Shown: one piece after another, positions 11,786-23,100 of the stretch | Position numbering within the stretch: position 1 is the stretch's first letter | Layout of the letters: every line of letters starts with the position of its first letter | DNA from: Euonymus europaeus | Taxonomy: Eukaryota > Streptophyta > Magnoliopsida > Celastrales > Celastraceae | Direction of reading: 5' to 3' | DNA: 64,000 bases | Assembly: GCA_963580455.1 (NCBI GenBank) | Contig: OY756957.1 | Span: forward strand, 25,140,501 to 25,204,500 | Notes under the pieces: model-generated | What the model was told of the DNA's origin: nothing | The model's database searches: none | What the model saw: the letters and a program-made list of their open reading frames with translations, nothing else | Made by a program: the position numbers and the translations under genes

Positions 11786-12343
11786 CATGGAGTATGTTCT
11801 TTCCTTCATTAGCTACTAATTGATAAAGGGTTCCATTCAAAGAAAACTGAGCTCCTCCAATTCTATTAGCTACACGTCCAACAATTGCTCCAAAATAGGT
11901 TGAATCATTCTGCAACAAAACATGGGCTTCAATTAGAATATGATATGTGCATAGGAGTCCATAAAATGAAACTTAATTATTTTTTTAGTAACCGAGAATG
12001 ACACCTAACAATGATTTATACACACCTTATAGTTCTCCACTGAATCAAATCCGAGAACAACATCATCTAATTTCCCTAAAAATAAACAAAAAATAAATTC
12101 TGTGAAATCGATCATTTGGAGAGGAAAAAAATCATCAAATAAAATTGTGTGTGTGATAATTAAGGTATACCATTTTTATCAGGAAGAATTAAAGAGACCA
12201 CAGTTGCACCATAATTTGCGATCTTCACAGAGAAATCTCCCCTCTTCAGTTCATAGATATCAATATCATTGTGCCTGGCAGCCAATGTTAACTAAAATGA
12301 GAGCCAGAAAAAGAAAACCTAAAAGCGATGATCTCCTGGCCAT
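11786..12343 (-). pseudogene. Aldose 1-epimerase (galactose mutarotase) pseudogene, first three exons
   Basis: Three minus-strand exons with proper splice sites match plant aldose 1-epimerases. 12171-12343 starts with ATG and a signal-peptide-like stretch (MARRSSLLGFLFLALILVNI), then continues in another frame as IYELKRGDFSVKIANYGATV. 12026-12075 reads GKLDDVVLGFDSVENYK. 11786-11909 reads [19 protein letters not shown] and later [10 protein letters not shown] one-base frame break separates the signal peptide from the enzyme near 12275. The remaining exons, which would supply the rest of the fold including the catalytic Glu, are absent below 11786. The intact enzyme interconverts alpha and beta anomers of aldoses. 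The secretory-type leader is unusual among plant homologues, many of which lack one. Confidence 0.8.
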
Positions 12344-12369
12344 TGTTGATGAATTCAATAAGTATGTTG

Positions 12370-12412
12370 TGGTCATCTATGTATCTATCTATATATATAG
12401 ATAGATAGCAAG
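12370..12412. repeat. TATC/GATA palindromic microsatellite
   Basis: The sequence 'tatctatctatatatata' followed by 'gatagata' is an almost perfect palindrome of tetranucleotide repeats. Confidence 0.8.
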
Positions 12413-12741
12413 ATAACAAGTTTTTTTTTTTTGGATAAGGATAGAATTAAATTTGTTGGTACTTCTTTAAAATTCAAAAAGAAAATCTCTCAAAACAGAA
12501 AGAAAATAATATCTTTGATGAGATTGAGGTGGTATAATAATTACCTGTAACAAAATACTCTGTGTGTTAATATCTGAAACTAAAATGAAATTAAAAATAG
12601 AGTAGTAGTGCGACGTTGTTGTCATGCAAGAGAGGGACAGTGAGGTTAAGAAACACAACAAATTAACAAAAATACCATTCGTGGTTTACAAAAATCTAGC
12701 TTACAAGAACTCTAAGAACTCTAAGCAGTATGGATGGCTTT

Positions 12742-12779
<38 letters not shown>
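12742..12779. repeat. (CA)n(TA)n compound microsatellite
   Basis: A run of CA dinucleotides passes directly into TA dinucleotides. Confidence 0.95.
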
Positions 12780-13099
12780 AAACATTTATATATACTACTT
12801 AAATAATAAAATCTAATTGATTTTTATTAGATGGTGCCACAAAAATATCATAATGATAGTATTACATGGTGGGGACTTAAATGACAAAATAGTATCCATC
12901 TCATGTTAATTCAGACTCGATCATAAATTATTTTTACTCAAAAAAAATGATGGTGGACCACAAATTAAATTATTACTTTTTATACATTGAACATTATATT
13001 TTTTAAACTTGTGATGTGTAATTTAATTATTATATAGATATTTGCTTATTTCCGGTCACTTTTCAATAAATTGTCCCTTTTTTTATTGTCAATTTTCAA

Positions 13100-15908
13100 T
13101 AAATAACTAATAAAAAAATTTGGGTGAGCGCCTCTGAACCCTGTCGACCTTTGCTTCCTCTCCCTTACAATTTCCTGGTTCTGTCATGGGTTTCTTGTGT
13201 AGTTAAGTTTTGAGTTCGTTTGATTTGTTGTGCCAATATTTTTCTTTCATTAAGGTTCTCTGTTTTTTCGTCCTCATAGCAGGAAGAGAAAGTCTTCATA
13301 GTGGGAAGAGAAAGTTGTCACTTTGAAGTGGTATTGTATTGTGTTTTATTCATCTAATGCAATGCAGCTCTCAAACCTTCTTTCAAATAATGTTTTGATT
13401 GCGTTTGAAGCTATGCATTATTTGAAAACAAAGGCTACCGATAGTGAAGCTGAGATGGCAATTACGCTTGATATGTCAAAGGCCTATGACCGAGTGGAAT
13501 GGGGTTTTTTTAAAGGCGCTTATGTTGAAAATGGGCTTTCATGCCTCCTTTGTGCAATTGATCATGGAATGTATTAGTTCTGTGTCGTATTCTGTGCTTG
13601 TTAATGGCTCCCCTCAAGGTTGTTGGCGACCTCAGAGAGGTTTAAGACAAGGAGACCCTCTGTCTCCATATTTATTTATTATCTGTGCTGAAGGGTTCTC
13701 TCGTCTGCTTCAAAATGCTCATCATAACCATATTCTTCATGGAGTTAAGGTGGCCCGTGGAGCTCCACCTGTTTCCCACCTATTTTTTGCTGATGACAGT
13801 ATTCTATTCTGTAAGGCGTCCCTGGCGGAGTGTAGGGGAGTGTTGGATGTGATTCATAGGTATGAACTATTATCGGGTCAATTGGTTAACATTCAAAAAT
13901 CAAATGTTTTCTTTAGTAAGAATGTGGGTGAAGGGGAGAAGCATACTATTGTCAGAGCATTGGGTGTAACTGCTGTCCGATCACATGATCGCTATCTGGG
14001 TCTTCCAGCTATGGTGGGAAGGTCAAAAAGAGAGGTTTTTGCTTATATTCGTGATAGGGTCTCTCATCGACTCAATGGGTGGAATGAGAAATTTCTGTCA
14101 AGAGGTGGCAAGGAGGTACTTCTAAAATCCATAATCCAGGCTCTTCCTTCGTATGCTATGTCATGCTTTAAAATCCCAAAATCCACGACTCAGTGGATCA
14201 TGAAGTGCATGGCTAGTTTTTGGTGGGGTACTAAGGCAGGTAAGCAAAAGATGCATTGGGTGGCTTGGAGTAAACTGATGGAGCCAAAAATGAACGGGGG
14301 ATTGGGTTTTCGTGATTTGGAGTGCTTTAATGATGCCTTACTAGGGAAAAATATTTGGCGGATGCTGAAAAATCCTCAATCGTTGGTGGCAAGAGTGTTT
14401 ACAGCTAGATATTTTCCTTCTTCGCAAATTCTTGAGGCACGAGTGGGTTCTAATCCATCTCTTGTTTGGCGAAGTTTGTGGGGTTCTATTGCTTTAGTTT
14501 CGAGAGGAGTTAGGTGGAGAATTGGGAGTGGACTGGGTATTCGAATTGGTGTTGATCCTTGGCTTCCAATTCCTCACTCATTCCGGCCGGTGTCACCTCT
14601 TTCTTTGGAGGAGAAACAAATGGGAGTGAATTCTCTCATTGATACTCATCTTCATCAGTGGGATGTGGCTAGAGTTCAATCCATGTTCTTACCCTTTGAA
14701 GCTGAGACAATTCTTTCCACTCCTCTTCCATATGTTCGATCGGTTGATACCCTTATTTGGCACTGGGATAGATGGGGTCGATACTCAGTCAAGAGTGCTT
14801 ATCATCAAGCCAAAGAGTGGCAGTCTCAATTGATATCTCGGGCTTCCTCTTCAAGAGGAGCTGCAAATACCTGTTGGGAAAAATTGTGGAAGATTCAGGC
14901 TCCCCCAAAAATTAGGCATTTCCTATGGTCGACTGTCACAAATTCTTTGCCTTTAAAATCGAATCTTGCTTCTCGAATTGGTAGTGTTGATATGGGCTGT
15001 CTTGCTTGTGGTGGAATGGTGGAATCTGCAAATCATGTTTTTCGGGAATGTTGGATGGCTGAAAGGGTGTGGGCTTCTCTGAGACCTTGTGTGGCTTACC
15101 AAGTAGGACAAGGCTTACAGTTTGTGGATTGGTTTTGGCAGGTGATTACTCATGGGGCTGAAGAGGTAAAAATTTCTTTTGCTGTTGTGTGTTGGCTTCT
15201 CTGGAAAAATCGTAACATGTTATGCTTTGAAGGGAAAATGGTAGACGCAGCTGGATTGGTGCACAATATTCGGCAATTTATTGATGAATTGGTGCACAAC
15301 CCTTCTAGTTCTGTTCGGGTGTCTCATAGTGCTCCTAATGGTGCTCCTACTGCAGGTGCGGCTTTTTGGGAATTACCAATGCCAGGCTCTATGAAACTTA
15401 ATGTTGATGCTGCTGTATTTAGTGATGTGGGTAAGGTTGGGGTTGGAGCTGTTTTAAGAGATGGTGAAGGACATGTGTTGTGGTGTTTATCTGATAGTAT
15501 TCGGGGTCGTGTGGATCCTGCATTTGCGGAATTGCTTGCTGTATCTCATGCTCTTCGGAGTATACAGGGTCAAGGATTTAGGGGCTTCACTCTTGAACTT
15601 GATTCCTCTATTATTGTTTCGGCTTTAGGCTCAGATGACTATCTTGAGTCCCGTATGGGCCACTTTGTGTTGATTGCAAAAAATTTGATGGTTGATCTTG
15701 GTGTTCAGCAGTGTAATCATGTTCGTCGAACAGGGAATTCGGTGGCTCATTCTTTAGCAAAGAGGGCACGAAGCCTTAGTTCGAGTTCTATTTGGTTGTT
15801 TCAATGTCCTCCGGAGATTAGTTCCCTTGTTCATAGGGACCTCCGTCGGATAATGTAACTTTAGTGCGTTTAATGATATCTTCTTTCTCAAAAAAAAAAA
15901 AAAAAAAA
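13100..15908 (+). mobile_element. 5'-truncated non-LTR retrotransposon (LINE) with poly-A tail
   Basis: The body contains reverse transcriptase and RNase H coding sequence (see the CDS at 13444) and ends with a run of about 18 A at 15891-15908, as expected for target-primed reverse transcription. The endonuclease domain and the start of the RT domain are missing. The 5' boundary is uncertain. After the poly-A comes 'tgcttattcccaa', similar to 'tgcttatttccgg' near 13034, a possible diverged target duplication. The element is in the intergenic region 3' of the ABCA7-like gene, in the opposite orientation. Confidence 0.75.
13444..15858 (+). pseudogene. LINE ORF2 remnant: reverse transcriptase, zinc-binding region and RNase H
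   Basis: The 804-codon frame starts inside the RT domain; its first Met is not a real start. Visible motifs are GLRQGDPLSPYLF (palm), HLFFADDSILF (the FADD catalytic pair, about residue 118) and RYLGLPAMVG (thumb region). A zf-RVT-like region with W-x-IQAPPKIRHFLW and CLACGG...ANHVF follows near residues 490-540. A plant RNase H is last, with NVDAA, AELLAV, ELDSS and RTGNSVAHSLA supplying the D-E-D-H set (about residues 645-780). The preceding RT segment (MAITLDMSKAYDRVEWGF) is in another frame from about 13323. The switch falls at a T7 run near 13505, so the element is inactive apart from any recoding. Confidence 0.9.
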
Positions 15909-15985
15909 GTCTGCTTATTCCCAAAATATTATGTCTGTAAAAATTTACTATATATATGTAACATGTCTTTCTTACCGTAAAGAAA

Positions 15986-16350
15986 GGTGAGTGTTATTGG
16001 CACCCCACTTTTTACTAGTGTCACTCCATTTTCACAAAAACCTCAGGAAAAATAACAAAAAAACGTTTAACACTCCATTTTTTTATATTTCAAGAAATAT
16101 CCGGTTACACCCCAAATATGCGAAAAATCGAAACTTCTAATGAGATTCCGGCCGATCCGTCCACCGTCGGAGGTCATGGTTGCTTGGGCTTTGTTGGCAT
16201 CATCGAGGGCTTCGATTTGGTAGGTGGCTCGCCTCAATCAGAGGCCGGAGTTGGCCAGATCGAAGCTTCAAATATGCGAAAAAAGACAATGCATTTTTTA
16301 CGACAGGAGAAGTATCATTAGATAGAAGTGGAGTGTCAATAACACTCACC
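15986..16350. mobile_element. MITE with 25-bp terminal inverted repeats
   Basis: The left end begins GGTGAGTGTTATTGGCACCC and the right end is its near-perfect inverse, ending AATAACACTCACC. The flanks TAAAGAAA and TAAATAAA are a possible 8-bp target duplication with one mismatch, which would suit the hAT group. The centre (about 16120-16270) is much more GC-rich than its surroundings and holds a 67-codon open stretch, possibly captured host sequence. No transposase is encoded. Confidence 0.75.
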
Positions 16351-16429
16351 TAAATAAAACTCCTATTGTCGACATCAAAAATCATCTCATAAGCTTTCGT
16401 TGTATAATTCGAAATCATCTTATCGGCAT

Positions 16430-16850
16430 AGTAGCTGCCCTTTGCTCTGATTCTCGGCCAGCTACTATGCAGCCTACTCTAGCTGAAGCCATGGCGGCTG
16501 TGATGGCCCTGCTGGTGGCTAATCAAATGGAGTTTGGTTAGGCCATTTTGGAAGGTGATTGTCTGAAGGTTATTAATGATATTAATGCTGGCGATGGTCT
16601 GATAAATTTGTCCCCATGGGGTTCTATCATTCTTGAGATAAGAGAGCTCCGAGGCTTGTTTAGAAATGTTCTGGTGAAGCAGGTAAAGAGAGAAGTTAAC
16701 GGTGACGCGCATCTTCTAGCCAAGACTGGTTTTCACTTTAATGTTTTTCAGGTTCTGGGATGGAGACATGCCTCCTGAGATTAGAGAGGGAAAAAGGGAA
16801 TAGTAGGTAGCTTAGATGGTGGTTGTCTTATTACATGCTCTCTGTCATCT
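16430..16850 (+). pseudogene. LINE RNase H domain remnant
   Basis: The plus strand reads AEAMAAVMALLVANQMEFG, a stop, then AILEGDCLKVINDINAG and later VKREVNGDAHLLAK. This is the E-helix, D-strand and terminal N-x-D/A-H motif of plant LINE RNase H. It is a separate, more decayed insertion than the element ending at 15908, with an in-frame stop and no RT sequence. Confidence 0.75.
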
Positions 16851-17147
16851 GTTCTTTTTTCATGTAATTTGTTTTGTTCGGCTTTCCTTGCTTTCGGTAG
16901 GTTGTTCTGCTGCTTGTATTATGGTGTTTTTCACCTTAATCTAGTTAAGTTTGTCGGACCTTCTTTTTAAAAAAAAACACACATTATCAACTTTATTAGC
17001 TTATCAGAAAAATATTATACAATACTTGTATTTCTACAACAAGAAAGATTTAAACTTAATCCAAAAATTAAAACTATTAGCATGTAACTACTCAAAACTA
17101 CAGAAATAAAACAAACATAAATAAGTTCAACAAGTCTTATTGATAAA

Positions 17148-20100
17148 TTATGATAATACATTGAAAGCCTGAGCTCCACGAGCAACCATGATAAAGACAT
17201 CCTCCAAAGTTGTGTCAGAAATACCCCAAGCAAACACTGTGAATCTGCTCTTTGCATTCTCGACTGCCTGGAACACATCTGCAATCCTCACCTCATGTTT
17301 TGGTATCTCAAACTTCTGGGTTCCGGATATCTGATATATCTTGTTAGCATTTGGGGAAAGATTCCGAACCAAATTTTGCACATCTTCCTCGCGTTCCGAA
17401 GATGTTGTCATTGTGAACACGTACGATCCACCATATCTTCCCTTAAGCTGTCATGAATCATAAAATGGACAAATTACTTATACAAAGCATTAATGGTTTT
17501 TCAATTCAATACTTAATGGCACGTTCAGCTGTTCAGTTGCTGGAAGTTTTGGCTAAAGTTACCTCTTTTGGATTTCCAATACACTGAAGGTTTCCATCGA
17601 CAAAAATTCCTAATCTATCACACAGAACCTCTGCCTCCTCCATGGAATGTGCTGAAAACAAGCGAACACGCAATAAACAATTAAAATGAGCTCCTACCGA
17701 GCCAACAAAAACCAAGACAGAACAAAACCAAATGGACATGCAGAAACATGTATAAAAAGAAGACATTAAGTAGGTTAAGCAACTGCGAGCGAAATAGGAA
17801 GAGAGAAAATACTGGTTAAAATGATTGCTCGGTTTTGCTTTGCACGCTTCACAACGTTCCATAAATTATTCCTCGAGGCTGGATCTAATCCAGTACTTGG
17901 CTCGTCCATGTAAACAACCTTGTAAAATTGCATTGGATCACACCGTAAAAGTAATTTTAAGAAGATATACTTATGGAAATCTATCATGAGACATAAGAGA
18001 GAAATCAGACATACTTTGGGATCCCCAATAAGAGATATCGCAACACTAAGCCTCCTCTTCATACCCCCACTGTATTTCCCAGAATGTTTGTCTGCAACCC
18101 CTCCATGAAACAGGTTGACACTTTTAAGAGATTCTTCCACAGCCTGCAGCAACAGAACAGGAGCAGAAAACATAAACTTAATACTTGTTGCTTTCTGCTC
18201 TCCAATTCCCTCTCTCTCTCTCTAAAGTAAAGACGATGATGACTTACTTGTGTGAGCTCGGAACCTTTAAGGTTCTTAAGCCTACCATAGAAAAGTAAGT
18301 GCTCCCTTCCTGTTAAGGTTTCCCAGAGCAGGCTAAATTAACAAGCAGACAAAGAGACAAACAAGATGATAGTGTCACTTTCATTTCAAGAGAAAAAAAC
18401 GTAGGGTAGGCACAAAATCAAAGAGAATTTTAGCTTACTCATGCTGTGGGCATACACCCATGCTGGTGTATATCCCATCCATGTCTGTCTGTATGTCCAG
18501 GCCCTCAACATACGCAGCCCCAGAACTGGGTTTTGTTAGCCCAATCATCTGTCACAGCAAAATATGGATACTTTAGTTTGGAAGAAATAAAGGAAAGGAA
18601 GCCATGCGATACCTATTCTAGCCTGAAGGAATATGAACACCAGGAACAGGAGCGTTCTTACTGACCATACTGATAAAAGATGTCTTCCCGGCACCATTGG
18701 GACCCAGCATACCAAAACACTCTCCTCGAGGCAAAGCAAGAGATATACCTCTTACTGCAAATTTATCTGGGTTTCCATCCTTTCCAGGATACACTTTTTT
18801 GAGGTTGTCGCATATGATTGCATGACTTGTGTTTGATTCAAGTAGCAACTGTTCCACCCTCTCTCTCTGCAGAAAAATAGATGTGCATAAAAAGTATTAT
18901 CTACACGTCTAAGCCATACATAAGCAAAATCGATGTTGTAAGACCAATATCCAGAAAATATTCTGCAAGAATACAATGGTGTTGTGATTACAATGACACA
19001 ATTTACCAGCAGAACTGAGAAAATTGCAGTTCAATTAAAATAAGAAATGCGGCCAATGGACGAAAATGATGTGAGACAAATAAAAATTGCTATAAAACGC
19101 ACAAAATATATTTGTTAAAAGAACAAAATAACTCAGCTGGTACATGATCAGATGATTACTTGATTAAAACACAATTTATCATCCATCTTTTACTGGTACA
19201 CAGGACCCTATAATTTCTGCTAGATCTACCCTGTAATTATGTTTACGCACACTGAGTTCTTAGAAAAATAAAAGTATAAAACATACCTCCTGAGAGACAT
19301 CGGGTTTCTCCATCTGGACAAAAACTTTAGATACTTGTCTTTGCAAACTAGGCTTTCGAAACAAGGGTGCACGCTTCTTCCTGAACCTTTGCAGAAAAAA
19401 CAGAGGACTTTTCCCACCTCCAGATGAAGATATTTGATCTGCATAATATGCAACCAAAAGCACCACAAACCACTCAACGACCATGATGATCAAGACTTCT
19501 TGCATTCCGTTTTTGCTGTCACTCAAATTTCCCCACCGCATCCCGTCAGTCTCCAAGAAATTTCCAGTGAAAGCATAGTCTGAAAATTCATATAGTCCAC
19601 GATAGAGAGAAAAGCCAGGATATAGCTCCATTACAACGATCCAGCCTCCTGGGGCAATAGAAAATACATTCCGTGATAAGCAAAGATGCTCAGAAGTATA
19701 ATATAGAAAATCCCTAACAGTAAGGCAATAACTGATAGACAATGATGTTAATAAAGCAATAACCGCACAAAAGATTGGAAGGTGTGCATGATGAATTAAG
19801 ACTCCAATCAAGCTCCAAACCAATAAAGTAGATAATCCGTGAATATTGTCAATAATGTGGAAAACTCAAAGACCCGTTTATATACCAAACCGTATTACCA
19901 AGAATGCAACCATAGGCACCTCACATTTATTGAACTGCACTGCAGGCTCCTTTTGTTGCTACTTTGTTTCAACAGGAACGGAAAAATGTTCCATTTCTTT
20001 TAATATAATCATTTCCCAAATCATGGGTATTTTTGAAAGGCTTGGGAGGACATGGCATGGATAGATCTAACAGTAAGAGTGGCTGTATCAGCATGTATGA

Positions 20101-23100
20101 TGTAATGAGCTGGTCTAACAATCAAGATCATATTGATTAACTAACATCATGTGCAATGAGATTAATCATGAAAACCCCTTTCTTTTGGCCATTGTATAGA
20201 GCTAGGCTCTCATCGATTAACTTATGAATGAAGGCAAAGCTGAAAGTAAAGGTTTTCAGAATAAGAATAATAATATGAAAATATTAATCTGAAAGGAAAT
20301 TAGAACATGACACATTTTAGTTTCACGTATCATTCAACTTACGTGGGAATGAGGCATCTTCGACAAAAAACTGGAAAAGGAAGCCACCTAGGAGCCCACT
20401 TCCAAAGACTATAATGTACCCTATCACTGGAATCATTCAATGCAATCACAAGTGATGAGCCAATAACTAAAATTTGAAAGTGGAATCTAGACACCACCAT
20501 ATATGTGTATATATGAAGAAAAAAGGTAAATAGAGAAAGACATCAAACCTGCAGCAGTCTTAACGTTTGAAAACATTGCAGCTATCAGAAAGGCTAGAGA
20601 AATTTGAAGGTTTACATAAATGAAATAAAACACAAATTGGATGCTGTAGTCATTCAGTGTGAAGAATTTCAACCCTGCAAAGGAAATCCATGACCTCAAA
20701 GCTATTTAAATTAAACGATCAAAAACAAAGCAACAAGGCAAGGTTATTACCTATGACTGAGCCAAATATCACAAAGCATAGCATGTACAACAAGGATAAA
20801 GAAAGAAAATAAGCATAAGAAATCAGCCAATATGGCCCATCTCCAAGCCCATGCATTTTCATCATGATTCTCAGTTTTTGTTGTTTCTCATAAACTAGAG
20901 ATGTCAAGATCACCTACATCAGAAAGCAAAATGTGTCAATATTATGGGAATACATTTTCACTGTTTCACACTTGTATTGACCCCATCTCAATCTTAAAGT
21001 CATGTAATTGGCTGATTGCTAAAACAAATACAGTTCCCTTCATTTGGGAGGTATATTTGGAGAAAATTCTAACTGACAACAGTATTCAGAAAAGGAAGGC
21101 GAATCTATTTGAAATTGTTTCATACTTGGGATGTGACCAGATTAATGACAGAAGAAAAACTGTAACTTTACTTCCTTTAATAAATTGTCAGATATCATGA
21201 ACGCTGAGGAATCAAAGAGTTTCTGAATTCTGATTGGAAAAAAAAAATCCTTGACCAGATTGATCAGAGATAGATGGTTGAAAACCCTTGTCTTTGGCAG
21301 GAGGGGCAAAGGTATGTAAGCAAAGAATTTCTGATACAAAAAAAAAATCCTTGAACAGATTGATTAGAGATAGATGGTTGAAAACCCTTGTCTTTGGCAG
21401 GAGGGACAAAGGTTTGTAAGCAAAGAGTTTCTGATACGAAAAAAATCCGTGAACAGATTGATTAGAGATAGATGGTTGAAAACCCTCGTCTTTAGCAGTA
21501 GGGACAAAGGGATGTAAACAAAGAATGCTTTTGGATTTAAATAATTCCTTTTTAAGTAGAAAAAAAACATAGTACATTTACCAACCACCAAAACTGAAAA
21601 ATTGATGATGCAGTAGTCACTGAAACATAAAAGCCAAAATTACCTTAAGGAATTATAATAAAAAAACACTTGAAGACAGGTTTAGCTGATTGAAATTTTA
21701 AATTCACTCAAAGAGAAATATATCCAAATATGTGACAGTACTTGAGATTCTAGAAAGAATATAGAAGAAAACCTTGCTTCAATCAAACAAATGCTACAAA
21801 CTCTACAATCAAGTCCCAAGGCAAAGTAAAAAACAATCACATGCTTACCGGGAACAGCTGTAAAACAACCCATGTAAAGAAAAGTGGTCCGAGAAGAGAT
21901 GCCAAATCCAGCCTGAGTTTGGTTTGAGGTTTAGGCATTTCTTTGATAAACTCAAATAGCATTCTTGTACCAGGCCCTCGCAGAAACTGAAGGTAGGTAT
22001 TTGATGCCTGCAAAAGCATTGACAATAATTATAAGTGTGAAGAAAGCTGGAAAATAAACTAAAAGCAAGAATGCAAGAACTCAAGAACGCAGTTATATGC
22101 ATCATGCTAAATGGTTCTTATTCTATTATTTACATTGTTCTGATATAGAAAATTGGTCATATTTAACAAATATATAAACAACTACTACAATAGCATTTTG
22201 CACCAATTCTGTGACCAAAATTTAAAGGCAATGATGTATGTAGCGCTTAAGAAGCCAAAGCCAGCAAATCAAATAGTTCAAATCCATCTATTGGCCAAAC
22301 GAGCATATATGCAGAGCCATAATTAGTCTATGCAAAAAAAAATCACTATTCAACTTGATAATGCTCCTACTTCTGCTAAAAATATAGCATCCAAAAAGAA
22401 ACTTCAGATTCTTTATGGTTTCTTCACCAGGTCATCTCTTAATACGGCTTTGTGGTCTATATTAATCACCCAGTAATCCCAAGATGGCGGAGTTTTATAT
22501 CTTTTTTTTTTTTTTTTTGCTTATGGAAATTTGATATCCTACTTCCCAACAAAAAAATGCCAAAAACCATCTTCGGGTTCATTCTTTAGTATCTTCAAAG
22601 AGCTTGTAGATTAACAAAAATCTTAAAAAGTTCTCAGTACAGAAAATTTCCGAGAGCCGAGCATAAAAGCCTAATAAATACCAACTATGAAAACTACGAA
22701 AATTCAACCAAGTAATAGTAGATTAAACATACCAGATTCACCGAGCGTGGAACGCGTACCAATCCTATAGGAAAAGTGCCTGTGTCATTTTTATAGGTTG
22801 CATTGTACCAGATGCTCACATTAAAATTACTCCCATTGGAGTTTAAGAAGTCATACGCTGTGAAAAAATCCAAATTAATGTTAAATTGGAGAGTTTAAGG
22901 TGGTCATAAGCCATAAGAGTATCATCTAAGAAGAAATCATTTTGAAGATATTAATAGACAGACCTGCAAGTATCTCGTTAATCTTTCTCTCTAGGTTTCC
23001 TTTCCGGTAACCTTTATAAAGCTGATCGTTTACCTCGAGAGAATTATTGCGCCACAGATACTTACCTTGAACACATGTTACCTCTATATGCAAAACAACA

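Noticed and set aside
16118..16321. A 67-codon host gene
   Set aside because: It lies wholly between the inverted ends of a MITE; at most it is captured sequence.
21212..21591. Minus-strand ORFs of 65-121 codons
   Set aside because: They are translations of the three-copy intronic minisatellite in the ABCA7-like gene.
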